Source of the DNA: Planctomycetaceae bacterium
Lineage (GTDB): Bacteria > Planctomycetota > Planctomycetia > Pirellulales > Pirellulaceae
Direction: 5' to 3'
Assembly: GCA_007694185.1 (NCBI GenBank)
Contig: RECD01000088.1
Coordinates: forward strand, 1-64,000
DNA: 64,000 nucleotides
Shown piece by piece: positions 26,386 through 34,826 of the stretch. Position 1 is the stretch's first letter. Every line of letters starts with the position of its first letter. A model generated the notes under the pieces. The model did no database searches, had not been told where the DNA came from, and was given only the letters and a program-made list of their open reading frames with translations. Made by a program: the position numbers and the translations under genes.

Positions 26386-27672
26386 ATGCCTTCGAAGGAT
26401 ACCCCCACCAGCCCGTCGCGCCGCGGAAGCGGAACGACTAAAAAGAATGCGTTCTGTTCGTTCTGTCGAAAGAGCTATCGCGATGTCGGGCCGTTGGTTG
26501 AAGGACCAGGGGATGTTTACATCTGTGGCGAATGCATCGATCTCTGTCAGTCGATCCTTGATCAGGAGCAGCGGCGTCGCGGCCCATCCAAGACGCTGTT
26601 CGCCGACATCCCCACACCCCGTAAGATCGTCGAGCACCTGGACCAGTACGTGATCGGCCAAACCGCCGCCAAGCGGATTTTGGCAGTCGCGGTCCACAAC
26701 CACTACAAGCGGTTGACCAACGACTGGGAGGGGGGTGGCGAGGTCGAAATCGAGAAGAGCAATATCCTGCTGGCCGGGCCGACGGGCAGCGGAAAGACGC
26801 TGCTGGCCAGGTCACTGGCCAGGATGCTCAACGTGCCCTTCGCGATCGGGGACGCGACGACCCTGACCGAGGCCGGTTACGTCGGCGAGGACGTCGAGAA
26901 TTTGCTGTTGAAACTGCTGCACGCCGCCGATTTCGATGTCGAAGCAGCCCAGCGCGGCATCCTGTACATCGATGAGGTCGACAAGATCGGCAGAACCAGC
27001 GGGAACGTCTCGATCACCCGGGACGTTTCCGGTGAAGGCGTCCAGCAGAGCCTGCTGAAGATGCTCGAAGGGACCGTCGCGAACGTCCCCCCTCAGGGCG
27101 GTCGCAAGCACCCGGAGCAGCAATACATCCAGATCGATACCAGCAACATCCTGTTCATTTGTGGCGGCACCTTTGTCGGTATCGAGGACATCATCCGCAA
27201 ACGCTTGGGAAAACGGATGCTGGGCTTCGGCAGCGACGTGGGGCACCGAAACGAACAAACGGAATCGGAATTGCTGACCCAGGTCCAGACCGAGGACATC
27301 CTCCAGTTCGGGTTGATCCCCGAATTGGTCGGCCGGTTGCCGGTGATCAGCTACCTCCAACCGCTCAACGTCGACGGCCTGGTTCAGGTCTTGACCGAGC
27401 CGAAGAACGCACTGATCCGCCAGTATCAGGAGTTGTTCCGGATGGAAAGCTGCGAGCTCGAGTTCACCGAAGAAGCCCTGCGGATGGTCGCCCAGCAGGC
27501 GCTCGAAAAGGGCGTCGGAGCCCGTGGCTTGCGCGGCATTTTAGAAGACGTGATGCTCGACATCATGTACGACCTGCCGGAGCAACCCGAGGGGAGCAAG
27601 TTCACGATCGATGAGTCGGTCGTCGTCGGCCGACGAAAGCTCTTCCCGATGCCCACGAGCAAATCGGCTTAA
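26386..27672 (+). CDS. clpX: ATP-dependent Clp protease ATP-binding subunit ClpX
   Basis: ClpX is the AAA+ unfoldase that feeds substrates to ClpP. The 428-residue product has the N-terminal zinc-binding domain with C24, C27, C47 and C50, Walker A GPTGSGKT at 131-138, pore loop GYVG, Walker B YIDEVDK, the RKH loop GGRKHPEQQ and the C-terminal small domain. Upstream is a small membrane protein, not clpP, so the protease must be encoded elsewhere. An intrinsic terminator follows at 27706-27740. The convergent gene rny begins its stop 75 bases downstream. Confidence 0.96.
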   Translation: MPSKDTPTSPSRRGSGTTKKNAFCSFCRKSYRDVGPLVEGPGDVYICGECIDLCQSILDQEQRRRGPSKTLFADIPTPRKIVEHLDQYVIGQTAAKRILAVAVHNHYKRLTNDWEGGGEVEIEKSNILLAGPTGSGKTLLARSLARMLNVPFAIGDATTLTEAGYVGEDVENLLLKLLHAADFDVEAAQRGILYIDEVDKIGRTSGNVSITRDVSGEGVQQSLLKMLEGTVANVPPQGGRKHPEQQYIQIDTSNILFICGGTFVGIEDIIRKRLGKRMLGFGSDVGHRNEQTESELLTQVQTEDILQFGLIPELVGRLPVISYLQPLNVDGLVQVLTEPKNALIRQYQELFRMESCELEFTEEALRMVAQQALEKGVGARGLRGILEDVMLDIMYDLPEQPEGSKFTIDESVVVGRRKLFPMPTSKSA

Positions 27673-27705
27673 CCGCCGCACTCGTCAACGCGAACGATCA
27701 ACAGA

Positions 27706-27740
27706 CGCCGCCATCCCCTCGAGGTGATGGCGGCGTTTTT
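27706..27740 (+). terminator. Intrinsic terminator of clpX
   Basis: CGCCGCCATC at 27706-27715 pairs perfectly with GATGGCGGCG at 27726-27735, followed directly by five T at 27736-27740. The ten-base loop contains the palindrome CCTCGAGG, which can extend the stem. It lies 33 bases after the clpX stop and before the convergent rny stop. Confidence 0.9.
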
Positions 27741-27746
27741 CGTCGG

Positions 27747-29309
27747 TCACTTCGCGACCTCGGTAAATCGAGTTTCGCGAACGACCGTGACCTTGATCTC
27801 GCCCGGATAGGTCAGTTCCTGCTCGAAAGCCTTCGCGATATCACGACAGACCCGCGCCGCCCATTGGTCGTCCGCCCGTTCCGCGTTGATAATGACTCGC
27901 AATTCCCGCCCGGCCGAGATCGCGAAGGCCTGCTGCACCCCGTCGAAACGCTTGGCGATCTGCTCGAGCTCCTCCATCCGGCGAACGTAGCGTTCGAGCG
28001 ACTCGCGACGGGCCCCCGGCCGACTGGCGCTGCAAGCGTCGGCGGTCGCGACCAACATCGTGTACGGGTACTCCGTGACGATCTGGTCATGATGCCCCAG
28101 TGCCGCATGCACGACCTCAGGTGCTTCTCCACTGCGCCGCAGCAGATCCGCGCCGATCTTGGGATGCCCACCCTCCAATTCGTGGTCGGCCGCCTTCCCG
28201 ATGTCGTGCAGGAGCCCGGCGCGGCGTGCCAAGGCAGCATCCATGCCGAGCATCTCGGCGATCAGGCCCCCGATGAACGCGACTTCGACACTATGTCGCA
28301 AGACGTTTTGACTGTAACTCGTGCGGAAGTGGAGCTTCCCCAACATGCTCAGGACACGATCCTCTAAGCCGACAACGTCGGTTTCCTCCGCGGCCTCGCG
28401 GCCTTTCCTCAACACGAACGAATCGAGTTCTTGGTTCGTTTCCTGGACCACCTCCTCGATCCGGGCGGGGTGGATGCGTCCGTCATCGATCAGCCGATCC
28501 AACGCCAGCCTCGCTACCTCTCGCCGCACCGGATCGAAGCCGCTGACGATGACCACACCAGGGGTATCGTCGATGATCAGATCGACACCGGTCGCCTTTT
28601 CGAAAGCCCGGATGTTGCGTCCTTCGCGACCGATGATCCGCCCCTTCATGTCGTCGTTGGGGATATCGACCGAACTCGTCGTCGAATCGGCCGTGTGGGC
28701 AGCGGCATAACGCTGGATCGCGGTCAACAGCATTTCACGACTTTTGGCATCGACCTGTTCCGCCAACCGCCGTTCATGACGCAACAGCATCAACCCGATC
28801 TCGCTGTCGAGTTCCCGACGCATCGACTCGATCAGTTCCTTGGCGGCGTCTTGACGGTCCAACTCGCTGACCCGCTCCAAGGCCTCACGACGTTGCTCCA
28901 ACAGACTTTCCGCCTCGGCCTGCTTGGCTTGAACCGCCTTCAGTTGGGCCGCCAAACGCTGCTGGGTCGATTCCAGTCCGCGGCTTTGCTTCTGCAAAGA
29001 CTCCTCAACCCGGTCCAACTGTTCGTCGCGACGGTCGAGCTTCTCTTCACGAGAAACCAACGACCTGCGGACCGTAACCGCCTCCAATTCGATTTCTTCC
29101 CTCAGCCGGACCGCCTCCTCCCGAGCCTCCACCAATCGCTCCGCTCGCAGCGTTTCCGCATCGGCGGCGGCCCGCCTGAGGATCTCTTGCGCTGCCGATT
29201 CGGCCCCGCGAATCAATCCGAGTTCACGATAGCGAAACGCCAGGATCGTGGCGGCAATCGCCGCACCGACACTGAGCAACAGGGTGATGATCCAAAAAGG
29301 CGTCGTCAT
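27747..29309 (-). CDS. rny: Ribonuclease Y
   Basis: RNase Y is a membrane-anchored endoribonuclease that starts mRNA decay. The 520-residue product has an N-terminal membrane helix (residues 4-24), a long coiled coil (about 25-200, many Glu, Arg and Leu), a KH domain ([22 protein letters not shown], about 215-270) and an HD domain with [10 protein letters not shown], plus the typical [31 protein letters not shown] segment. The length is that of the family. It stands alone; the 5' flank to tilS is 524 bases with inverted repeats, a possible long leader. Confidence 0.95.
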   Translation of the reverse strand: MTTPFWIITLLLSVGAAIAATILAFRYRELGLIRGAESAAQEILRRAAADAETLRAERLVEAREEAVRLREEIELEAVTVRRSLVSREEKLDRRDEQLDRVEESLQKQSRGLESTQQRLAAQLKAVQAKQAEAESLLEQRREALERVSELDRQDAAKELIESMRRELDSEIGLMLLRHERRLAEQVDAKSREMLLTAIQRYAAAHTADSTTSSVDIPNDDMKGRIIGREGRNIRAFEKATGVDLIIDDTPGVVIVSGFDPVRREVARLALDRLIDDGRIHPARIEEVVQETNQELDSFVLRKGREAAEETDVVGLEDRVLSMLGKLHFRTSYSQNVLRHSVEVAFIGGLIAEMLGMDAALARRAGLLHDIGKAADHELEGGHPKIGADLLRRSGEAPEVVHAALGHHDQIVTEYPYTMLVATADACSASRPGARRESLERYVRRMEELEQIAKRFDGVQQAFAISAGRELRVIINAERADDQWAARVCRDIAKAFEQELTYPGEIKVTVVRETRFTEVAK

Positions 29310-29833
29310 GGTTGATTTCTTTCAAACGGCTGAACGGCTGCCAGCCGCCTCGATCACGCAACGGCCTTCCCGATCCGATCAACACCCGAGCTCCCCGTTA
29401 CGGTGGAGACAAGAATATCGGCGTCGTCAGCCTCGCATCCCCCGTTCGCGGGCCGTGTCAAAGGATCTTCAACGTCCACCCAAAGCGCGGTATCCATGCG
29501 GTCGGTCGAAGGGCGGTCGGGAGCGAAGGAATGCAGGGGATCGAGACATCGAGACAATGAACAGCCGAAGCGGAAGGCCCCGTAGCGGGACCGGGAGGAA
29601 ACCTTCCGCAAAGCCGAAGGATGTGCAAGTGGGTTGGGCACGAGTTCGCGACGCAGGACTGCCCGAATGCTTGTTCCGCCCCCGCGAGCACGGCAAACCG
29701 AGCGGTTTACCGGCGATCCGAAGATCGGTTGAGGCGAATGGTCGGACGCCGGGAGTCACGCCATCCAAGGAGTCGACGCCGAGCGTCGCGGGCCGCTAAT
29801 ATATACGCCCACATCGCCTTTCCGCAAACCGCC
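29310..29833. other. 524-bp divergent gap between rny and tilS, structured
   Basis: The longest gene-free stretch in the window. An eight-base inverted repeat (GCGGAAGG at 29570-29577, CCTTCCGC at 29602-29609) encloses a smaller CCCG-TAG-CGGG hairpin and is flanked by a direct repeat GCCGAAG (29564-29570 and 29613-29619). AAACC-GAGC-GGTTT near 29696-29709 is another hairpin. It could be a long 5' leader of rny, an unrecognised RNA, or spacer. I do not recognise RNase P, SRP or tmRNA motifs. Open frames over it, on either strand, look random. Confidence 0.4.
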
Positions 29834-30970
29834 ATGAAACCCGGGCTCCCTGCCAAACCGTACCCCCGCTGGAGTCGGCTCTGCAAAAAGTTTGCGGCGG
29901 CCTTCCCGCCTGAGCGGCACGCCGGCATGGGCCTGGTCGTGGCGGTTAGCGGCGGGGCGGACAGCGTCGCCCTGCTGCGGCTATTGGTCGATATTTGGAC
30001 TGCCGGGCCGAGTACCCACCGACGATCGATCTCGGTTGCCCACTTCAATCACGCCACCCGAGGAACGGAATCGGACGGCGATCAACGGTTTGTCGCGAAG
30101 TTGGCTGAAGACTTGGGGATCGAGTTCAACACACGGAGTGCCGAGGACTGGGTTGCCGACCGAGCCTGCTTGGTCGCCGATTCGCCAGCCTCCGGCTCCC
30201 CCGCAATCGGTTTTCCGACCAGCGAGGAGCAGTTTCGTCGCCAGCGATATCGCTTCCTCCGCGAATGCGTCGCCAGCCGGGGCGCCCGCTACCTGTTGAC
30301 AGCCCACACGGCAGACGACCAGGTCGAGACGCTGTTGCATCACCTGCTGCGTGGAACCGGACCGGCCGGATTGTGTGGCATCCCCGCCCGTCGTCCCCTT
30401 GGCGAGGATTTCTTGCTGGTCCGCCCACTCCTCGAATTTCGTCGACAAGCCCTCCGCGATGGGTTAGAAGAAATCGGCCAGGCTTGGCGGGAAGACAGTT
30501 CGAACGATGAGCTCGTTTATCAACGCAATTGGATTCGTGGTGAACTGCTGCCGCTGATCCGTGACCGCTACCCGCTGGCGGATGATGCGATCCTACGGCT
30601 TGTGGACACCCAGTCGCGGTGGCAACAAGCCCTCCGAGAGCAGGCTCAGCAATGGTTCGACGCGCACGTCCGGATCCTGCCCCCCGGCGTTCACGTTCGC
30701 CGCGGACCCGTCGCGCCCGCCGTGCTGGGACTTGCCATCGGGATGATCTGGGACCGCTTGGAGTGGCCTCGCCAGCGACTCGCCAAATTTCACCATCAAC
30801 TGCTTTGGCAATTGGTATGCTCACCATCGGCAGACGTTGCCCCCGATCGGAACCGGGAAGCAAACCGCGCCCCGGTTGCGACCGACCTGCCGGGCGGCAT
30901 CCGAGCCCGCGTCTTGGCGGACGAAGTCCGCATCGAACCGACCCGGCGGAACGGCCCCGAGGAGATTTGA
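29834..30970 (+). CDS. tilS: tRNA(Ile)-lysidine synthase
   Basis: TilS makes lysidine at position 34 of tRNA-Ile(CAU) so that it reads AUA. The 378-residue product has the PP-loop SGGADS at residues 39-44, HFNHATRGTESDGDQRFV, EEQFRRQRYRFLREC, TAHTADDQVET and the WREDSSN motif typical of TilS. The C-terminal substrate domain is short. The ATG at 29834 begins the core directly; an upstream in-frame start would add 71 residues of random character. The stop is one base from the next gene's start, implying co-translation. Confidence 0.92.
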   Translation: MKPGLPAKPYPRWSRLCKKFAAAFPPERHAGMGLVVAVSGGADSVALLRLLVDIWTAGPSTHRRSISVAHFNHATRGTESDGDQRFVAKLAEDLGIEFNTRSAEDWVADRACLVADSPASGSPAIGFPTSEEQFRRQRYRFLRECVASRGARYLLTAHTADDQVETLLHHLLRGTGPAGLCGIPARRPLGEDFLLVRPLLEFRRQALRDGLEEIGQAWREDSSNDELVYQRNWIRGELLPLIRDRYPLADDAILRLVDTQSRWQQALREQAQQWFDAHVRILPPGVHVRRGPVAPAVLGLAIGMIWDRLEWPRQRLAKFHHQLLWQLVCSPSADVAPDRNREANRAPVATDLPGGIRARVLADEVRIEPTRRNGPEEI

Positions 30971-30971
30971 A

Positions 30972-31760
30972 ATGAGCCGTGTCGACGTCAAAGTTCACGC
31001 ACCGACCGCGACCATCCTGATGGATCACCCGCCCACCGGCAACACGCTGGACGAACCGATGATCGCCGAATTGGCGCAGGCGCTGTTCGACCTGCACCAA
31101 GAGAAACGCGTCCGCGCCGTCGTCTTGGCCGGCACGGGTGCCGACTTTTGCTGTGGCCTCGATCTGCGCGGCTTGCAACAACACACCCGCGTCGATGAGC
31201 TGGAAGCGATGGCCCTCTGGATTGACCAGTGGCAGCGGATGTCGGAATTGATCGAACAGTTCCTGCGGTTCCCCAAGCCCGTGATCGCGGCGGTCGACGG
31301 CAGGGCCTGGGGCGGCGGTTTCGCATTGGCCCTCGCCTGCGATCTCGTAGTCGCCAGCCGAAGCGCTAGTTTTGCCGTACCGGCGGTCCGCCGTGGAATC
31401 ATCGGTGGTATCGTGGCCCCGCTGCTCGCATTCCGATTGGGTTCTGCGGTCGCCTCCCGTGCGTTGCTAACCGGTGACCCGATCAGCTCCCGGATGGCGT
31501 TGCGATTCGGTCTGGTGACCAACAGGCCACCGTCGGCCCAAATCTGGGTTGCCGCCAATGACCTTGCCGGGCGAGTCGCCTCGGCGCCACCGATCCCGCT
31601 CGCGGCAACCAAACGCCTGCTGAACGAAACGATCGGGGAGTCGCTATTGACGCACTTGAGTGTCGGTGCGGCGGCAGGCGCCACGGCCTGTTCCAGCGAA
31701 ACGGCCGCCGAAGGCCTGACGGCATTCGTCGAAGAGCGTGACCCGAAATGGCCACTGTGA
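30972..31760 (+). CDS. Crotonase-superfamily protein (enoyl-CoA hydratase/isomerase-like)
   Basis: The 262-residue product has the crotonase oxyanion-hole segments GADFCCGLDL and DGRAWGGGFALALACD. The two glutamates used by enoyl-CoA hydratase are not present: the CEL segment reads GGGFAL (Ala), and the PE segment reads VPAVRRG (Ala). A hydratase reaction is therefore doubtful; crotonases without both Glu include decarboxylases, thioesterases and isomerases. It starts two bases after the tilS stop, with GGAG 8 bases upstream, so the two form an operon despite no clear metabolic link. It overlaps the next gene by 13 bases. Confidence 0.82.
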   Translation: MSRVDVKVHAPTATILMDHPPTGNTLDEPMIAELAQALFDLHQEKRVRAVVLAGTGADFCCGLDLRGLQQHTRVDELEAMALWIDQWQRMSELIEQFLRFPKPVIAAVDGRAWGGGFALALACDLVVASRSASFAVPAVRRGIIGGIVAPLLAFRLGSAVASRALLTGDPISSRMALRFGLVTNRPPSAQIWVAANDLAGRVASAPPIPLAATKRLLNETIGESLLTHLSVGAAAGATACSSETAAEGLTAFVEERDPKWPL

Positions 31761-32143
31761 ATCGTACCGCCGAGCCGATCGAACGCGACGACATCGTTCG
31801 CGCCGCCTTTTCCTTGGCCGCGTTGTTGGTGTTGACCAGCAGCTGGCTAGCTTGGTCCCTCCGAACGCAAGACGAACCGATCGCTCAACAGGAACCGCTG
31901 CGATTCCTAACCGATCTGAATAACGCCCCCGAATCCGAATTGTCCTTGCTGCCGGGGATCGGCAAGGAACTAGCCCGGCGAATCATTACCGAACGCGAAA
32001 CCTCCGGGCCGTTCCGCTCGGCAGGCGACCTGGAACGGGTTCGAGGAATCGGCCCTAAGACAATCCGCCAAATCGAAGCGATGGCGATCTTCCCGTCGTC
32101 CGATACGTCCGCGCCTCGCCCCGAACCATCTGAGTCACCATGA
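31748..32143 (+). CDS. ComEA-like helix-hairpin-helix membrane protein
   Basis: The 131-residue product has one N-terminal membrane helix (about 19-41) and a double HhH motif: LTDLNNAPESELSLLPGIGKELARRII and SAGDLERVRGIGPKTIRQIEAM (about 54-110). This is the layout of ComEA and its relatives, which bind DNA at the outer face of the membrane during uptake; many are of unknown role. The C-terminus is short and polar. It begins 13 bases inside the crotonase gene and overlaps the next gene by four bases (ATGA), so the three are co-translated. Confidence 0.82.
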   Translation: MATVNRTAEPIERDDIVRAAFSLAALLVLTSSWLAWSLRTQDEPIAQQEPLRFLTDLNNAPESELSLLPGIGKELARRIITERETSGPFRSAGDLERVRGIGPKTIRQIEAMAIFPSSDTSAPRPEPSESP

Positions 32144-33219
32144 CCCCACGTCTCAACCGGAGCCCGTCACCAGCCTTCCTGACGGCCACCGTCGGCTTGC
32201 TGCTCGCCACCCTCTGCGGCCCGCTCGTGGCCGCCGAACCGCTGCGCATCGATCAATTACGACTGATCGGCACTCACAACTCCTACCGCCTGGCCGCGGA
32301 CGAAGTCGCGTGCGGGATGATCGCGTTGGCCAACGCCGCTGAGGCGAAAGCCCTCGACTACACTCATCGTCCGCTACGAGAACAACTCGAAACGCTCAAG
32401 ATGCGGCATTTCGAACTCGACCTGTATCGCGACCCCCAAGGTGGCCTGTTTGCCAACCCGCTAGCCTACGAAGTGGCAAAACGCCGGGGCACCGAAGTCC
32501 CGCCGCTGGACCCTCAAAATCGACTTCAGGCTCCAGGCATCAAGGTGCTCCACAGCCCCGATTTCGACTTCCGCACGACGGTGTACACGCTGCGAGATGC
32601 CTTGACCGAGTTGAGATTGTGGTCAGACGCGAACCCGAAACATGTGCCGATCTTCATCCTGCTGGAGCTGAAGTCCGAATCGTTCTGGCCGTTGACCCGG
32701 CCGGCAACTTGGGACGAAACCGGCTTTGAAGAGCTGCATCGAACGATTCTCGCCGTGCTCCCTCGGGAGCGAATATTGACCCCTGACGATCTCCGTGGGG
32801 GACAGCCGACCCTCCGCGAAGCGGTCTACGGGATCGGCTGGCCCCCTGTCGATTCCCACCGTGGCAAGTTCGTTTTGCTGCTGGACAACGAAGACGCGAC
32901 TCGCGACAGCTACTTGGCACCGAGCGAAATCCTTGAAAATCAACTGCTGTTTGTCAGCGTACCTCCGCAACACCCCGCCGCGGCCTGGATGAAGCGAAAC
33001 GACCCGATCGGCGCCGAACACGAAATCCGGGCCCTGGTCGCTGATGGGTTTCTCGTTCGGACCCGCGCCGACAGCGGCACGACGGAATCGCGTGCCAACG
33101 ATACCAGACGCCGTGATCGAGCCCTGGCAAGCGGAGCCCAGTTGATCAGCACCGACTACCCCGAACCGGATCGCCGATTTTCGGATTACCACGTGCCGGC
33201 CCTGGAATTGCCCGAATGA
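32140..33219 (+). CDS. Secreted phosphatidylinositol-specific phospholipase C-like protein
   Basis: The 359-residue precursor has a signal peptide ending near PLVAAEP and then a PI-PLC type barrel. GTHNSYR (His46) and HSPDFDF are the two catalytic-histidine motifs, with HFELDLYRD between them carrying metal-site acids, and a C-terminal LISTDYPEPD. This resembles the Ca2+-dependent PI-PLC C1 family. The substrate may be a glycerophospholipid or a phosphodiester from the environment. It is coupled to the ComEA-like gene by a four-base overlap. Confidence 0.8.
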   Translation: MTPRLNRSPSPAFLTATVGLLLATLCGPLVAAEPLRIDQLRLIGTHNSYRLAADEVACGMIALANAAEAKALDYTHRPLREQLETLKMRHFELDLYRDPQGGLFANPLAYEVAKRRGTEVPPLDPQNRLQAPGIKVLHSPDFDFRTTVYTLRDALTELRLWSDANPKHVPIFILLELKSESFWPLTRPATWDETGFEELHRTILAVLPRERILTPDDLRGGQPTLREAVYGIGWPPVDSHRGKFVLLLDNEDATRDSYLAPSEILENQLLFVSVPPQHPAAAWMKRNDPIGAEHEIRALVADGFLVRTRADSGTTESRANDTRRRDRALASGAQLISTDYPEPDRRFSDYHVPALELPE

Positions 33220-33361
33220 CCCCGTCGCCAAGACCGCCACGGTTCCTGCGACTGTCATTCCCCGGGATCGATTAGACTGAGGTCGCAGGCCTCCACAAAC
33301 ACTCGCCCTGGCCTACTCAGCAACCCGCCCACCGTTTCTCCGCCCACCGGATGATCCCACC

Positions 33362-34795
33362 ATGAACCCCTTCCGTTTTTGCGACCGGCTGCCGTCCCTC
33401 CCGGTCACAGCCTGGCTGTTGGTCTTGGCCTTGGTCATTTCGGGATCGATGGCTCGGGACTCGGCCGCACAAGAACAGGCCGCACAAGAACAGGGGGCGC
33501 ATGACGGGGCAGGGGAGACTCCCGACAGCGAACCCAAGGTCAGTTTTCGACGAGACGTTGCGCCGATTTTGCTCGAACACTGTGTCGCTTGCCACTCTGC
33601 CAAGAAGGCCGAAGGCGGTTACCGAATCGACAATTTTGGAGAGCTGTCCAAGCCAGGGGATTCCGGAATCGCCATGCTCACAGGCCCCGGAGAGGAGCAC
33701 GGGGAGTTGCTGCGACGCCTGATCACCGACGACGAATCGGAACGGATGCCCGCTGAAAGCGAACCGTTATCCGGCGAACAAATCTCGCTGATTCGTCGCT
33801 GGTTGGTCGACGGCGGCGAGTTCGACGGACCGGATCCGGAGGAAGCGTTGGCTTTCGTCATCCCGCCTCCCCGCTATCCCGACCCGCCCGCCAATTATCC
33901 CGCAGCAGTTCCCGTCACCGCGATGGCGTTTTCGCCCGATGGTAACCTGCTGTTGGTTGGTGGCTACCACGAGGTGCTCGCCTGGAATGTCAGCGACGGG
34001 TCACTGGCCCGTCGCATTCCCAACCTGACCCAGCGAATTTTTTCGCTCGGTTTCAGCCCTGACGGGATGCGGTTGGCCGTCGCCGGCGGCGAACCGGGGC
34101 GGAGCGGAGAGGTCCGTCTGGTCGATTGGGCCAGTGGCGAGGTGACGGCGGTGGTCGGTCGCTCGGCCGACGTGGCACTCGACCTCGCCTTTCGGCCCGA
34201 CACGCCCCAGTTAGCCATCGCCGCCGCCGATTCGCTGATCCGGATCGTCGACATGGAGACGTCGGAAACCATCCGCACACTGGCGAGCCATGCCGACTGG
34301 GTGACCGCGGTCGCTTGGAGCCCCGACGGAACCCGACTTGTCTCGGCCAGTCGTGACAAGTCCGCCAAGGTATTTGACAGCGAAACCGGTGAACTGCTCA
34401 GCAGCTACCAAGGCCACGGCGCCGCAGTTCGTGGCGTGATGGTCTTGGCCGATGGCCAACATGGCCTGTCGACGGGTGCCGATAACCAATTGCATCGCTG
34501 GGAAATCTCAGGTGGCAAACGGATCGCAACGGTCCCCCTCGGGGGCGAAGGATATCACCTGACCAGCGGGGGCGACGGCTTCGTGGTCGTCCCGGTTGCC
34601 GACAAGCGTTTGCTGCGAATCGACTTGTCGAAGAACGCGGTCCAGCAGGCGTTCAGCGGGTTGTCCGATTGGGCCTTGGCGAGCGCGTGGCATGCCCCGA
34701 CCAATCGGTTAGCGGCAGGTGATTACGCGGGCAGGGTACGGATCTGGGCCCTCGAGGATTCCGAATGGGTTCGCGACTGGGGAGCCCAGCCTTGA
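33362..34795 (+). CDS. Secreted cytochrome c/WD40 repeat fusion protein
   Basis: The 477-residue precursor has a signal peptide (about 1-36), a PSCyt1-type cytochrome domain with CVACH at about residues 73-77 and the RMPAESEPLSGEQISLIRRWLVDGG tail, and then a beta-propeller of about six or seven WD40-type repeats (VTAMAFSPDGNLLLVGG, SLGFSPDGMRLAVAGG, ALDLAFRPDTPQLAIA, VTAVAWSPDGTRLVSAS and others). The fusion is common in planctomycetes. It may tether redox proteins or sense a ligand. A 15-base tandem duplication near the N-terminus gives Ala-Ala-Gln-Glu-Gln twice. It is preceded by 142 bases of intergenic DNA. Confidence 0.85.
   Translation: MNPFRFCDRLPSLPVTAWLLVLALVISGSMARDSAAQEQAAQEQGAHDGAGETPDSEPKVSFRRDVAPILLEHCVACHSAKKAEGGYRIDNFGELSKPGDSGIAMLTGPGEEHGELLRRLITDDESERMPAESEPLSGEQISLIRRWLVDGGEFDGPDPEEALAFVIPPPRYPDPPANYPAAVPVTAMAFSPDGNLLLVGGYHEVLAWNVSDGSLARRIPNLTQRIFSLGFSPDGMRLAVAGGEPGRSGEVRLVDWASGEVTAVVGRSADVALDLAFRPDTPQLAIAAADSLIRIVDMETSETIRTLASHADWVTAVAWSPDGTRLVSASRDKSAKVFDSETGELLSSYQGHGAAVRGVMVLADGQHGLSTGADNQLHRWEISGGKRIATVPLGGEGYHLTSGGDGFVVVPVADKRLLRIDLSKNAVQQAFSGLSDWALASAWHAPTNRLAAGDYAGRVRIWALEDSEWVRDWGAQP
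33463..33492 (+). repeat. 15-bp tandem duplication in the cytochrome/WD40 gene
   Basis: GGCCGCACAAGAACA occurs twice head to tail (33463-33477 and 33478-33492). It duplicates five codons after the signal peptide and keeps the frame. Confidence 0.9.
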
Positions 34796-34826
34796 ATCTC
34801 GGCTGCCCGGCCGAAATCGCAGCGGC

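Noticed and set aside
29621-29833. Possible 71-residue N-terminal extension of TilS
   Set aside because: The extension is Arg/Ala-rich and random-looking; TilS normally starts shortly before the PP-loop, as it does from 29834.
29310-29833. RNase P RNA, SRP RNA or tmRNA
   Set aside because: I looked for GAGGAAAGTCC-like and GGAAGCAGC-like cores on both strands and found none; the region is listed as unassigned.
33246-33290. Eight-base inverted repeat CCTGCGAC/GTCGCAGG before the cytochrome/WD40 gene
   Set aside because: The arms are short and about 30 bases apart with no T-run, so it is not a credible terminator; chance in GC-rich DNA is likely.
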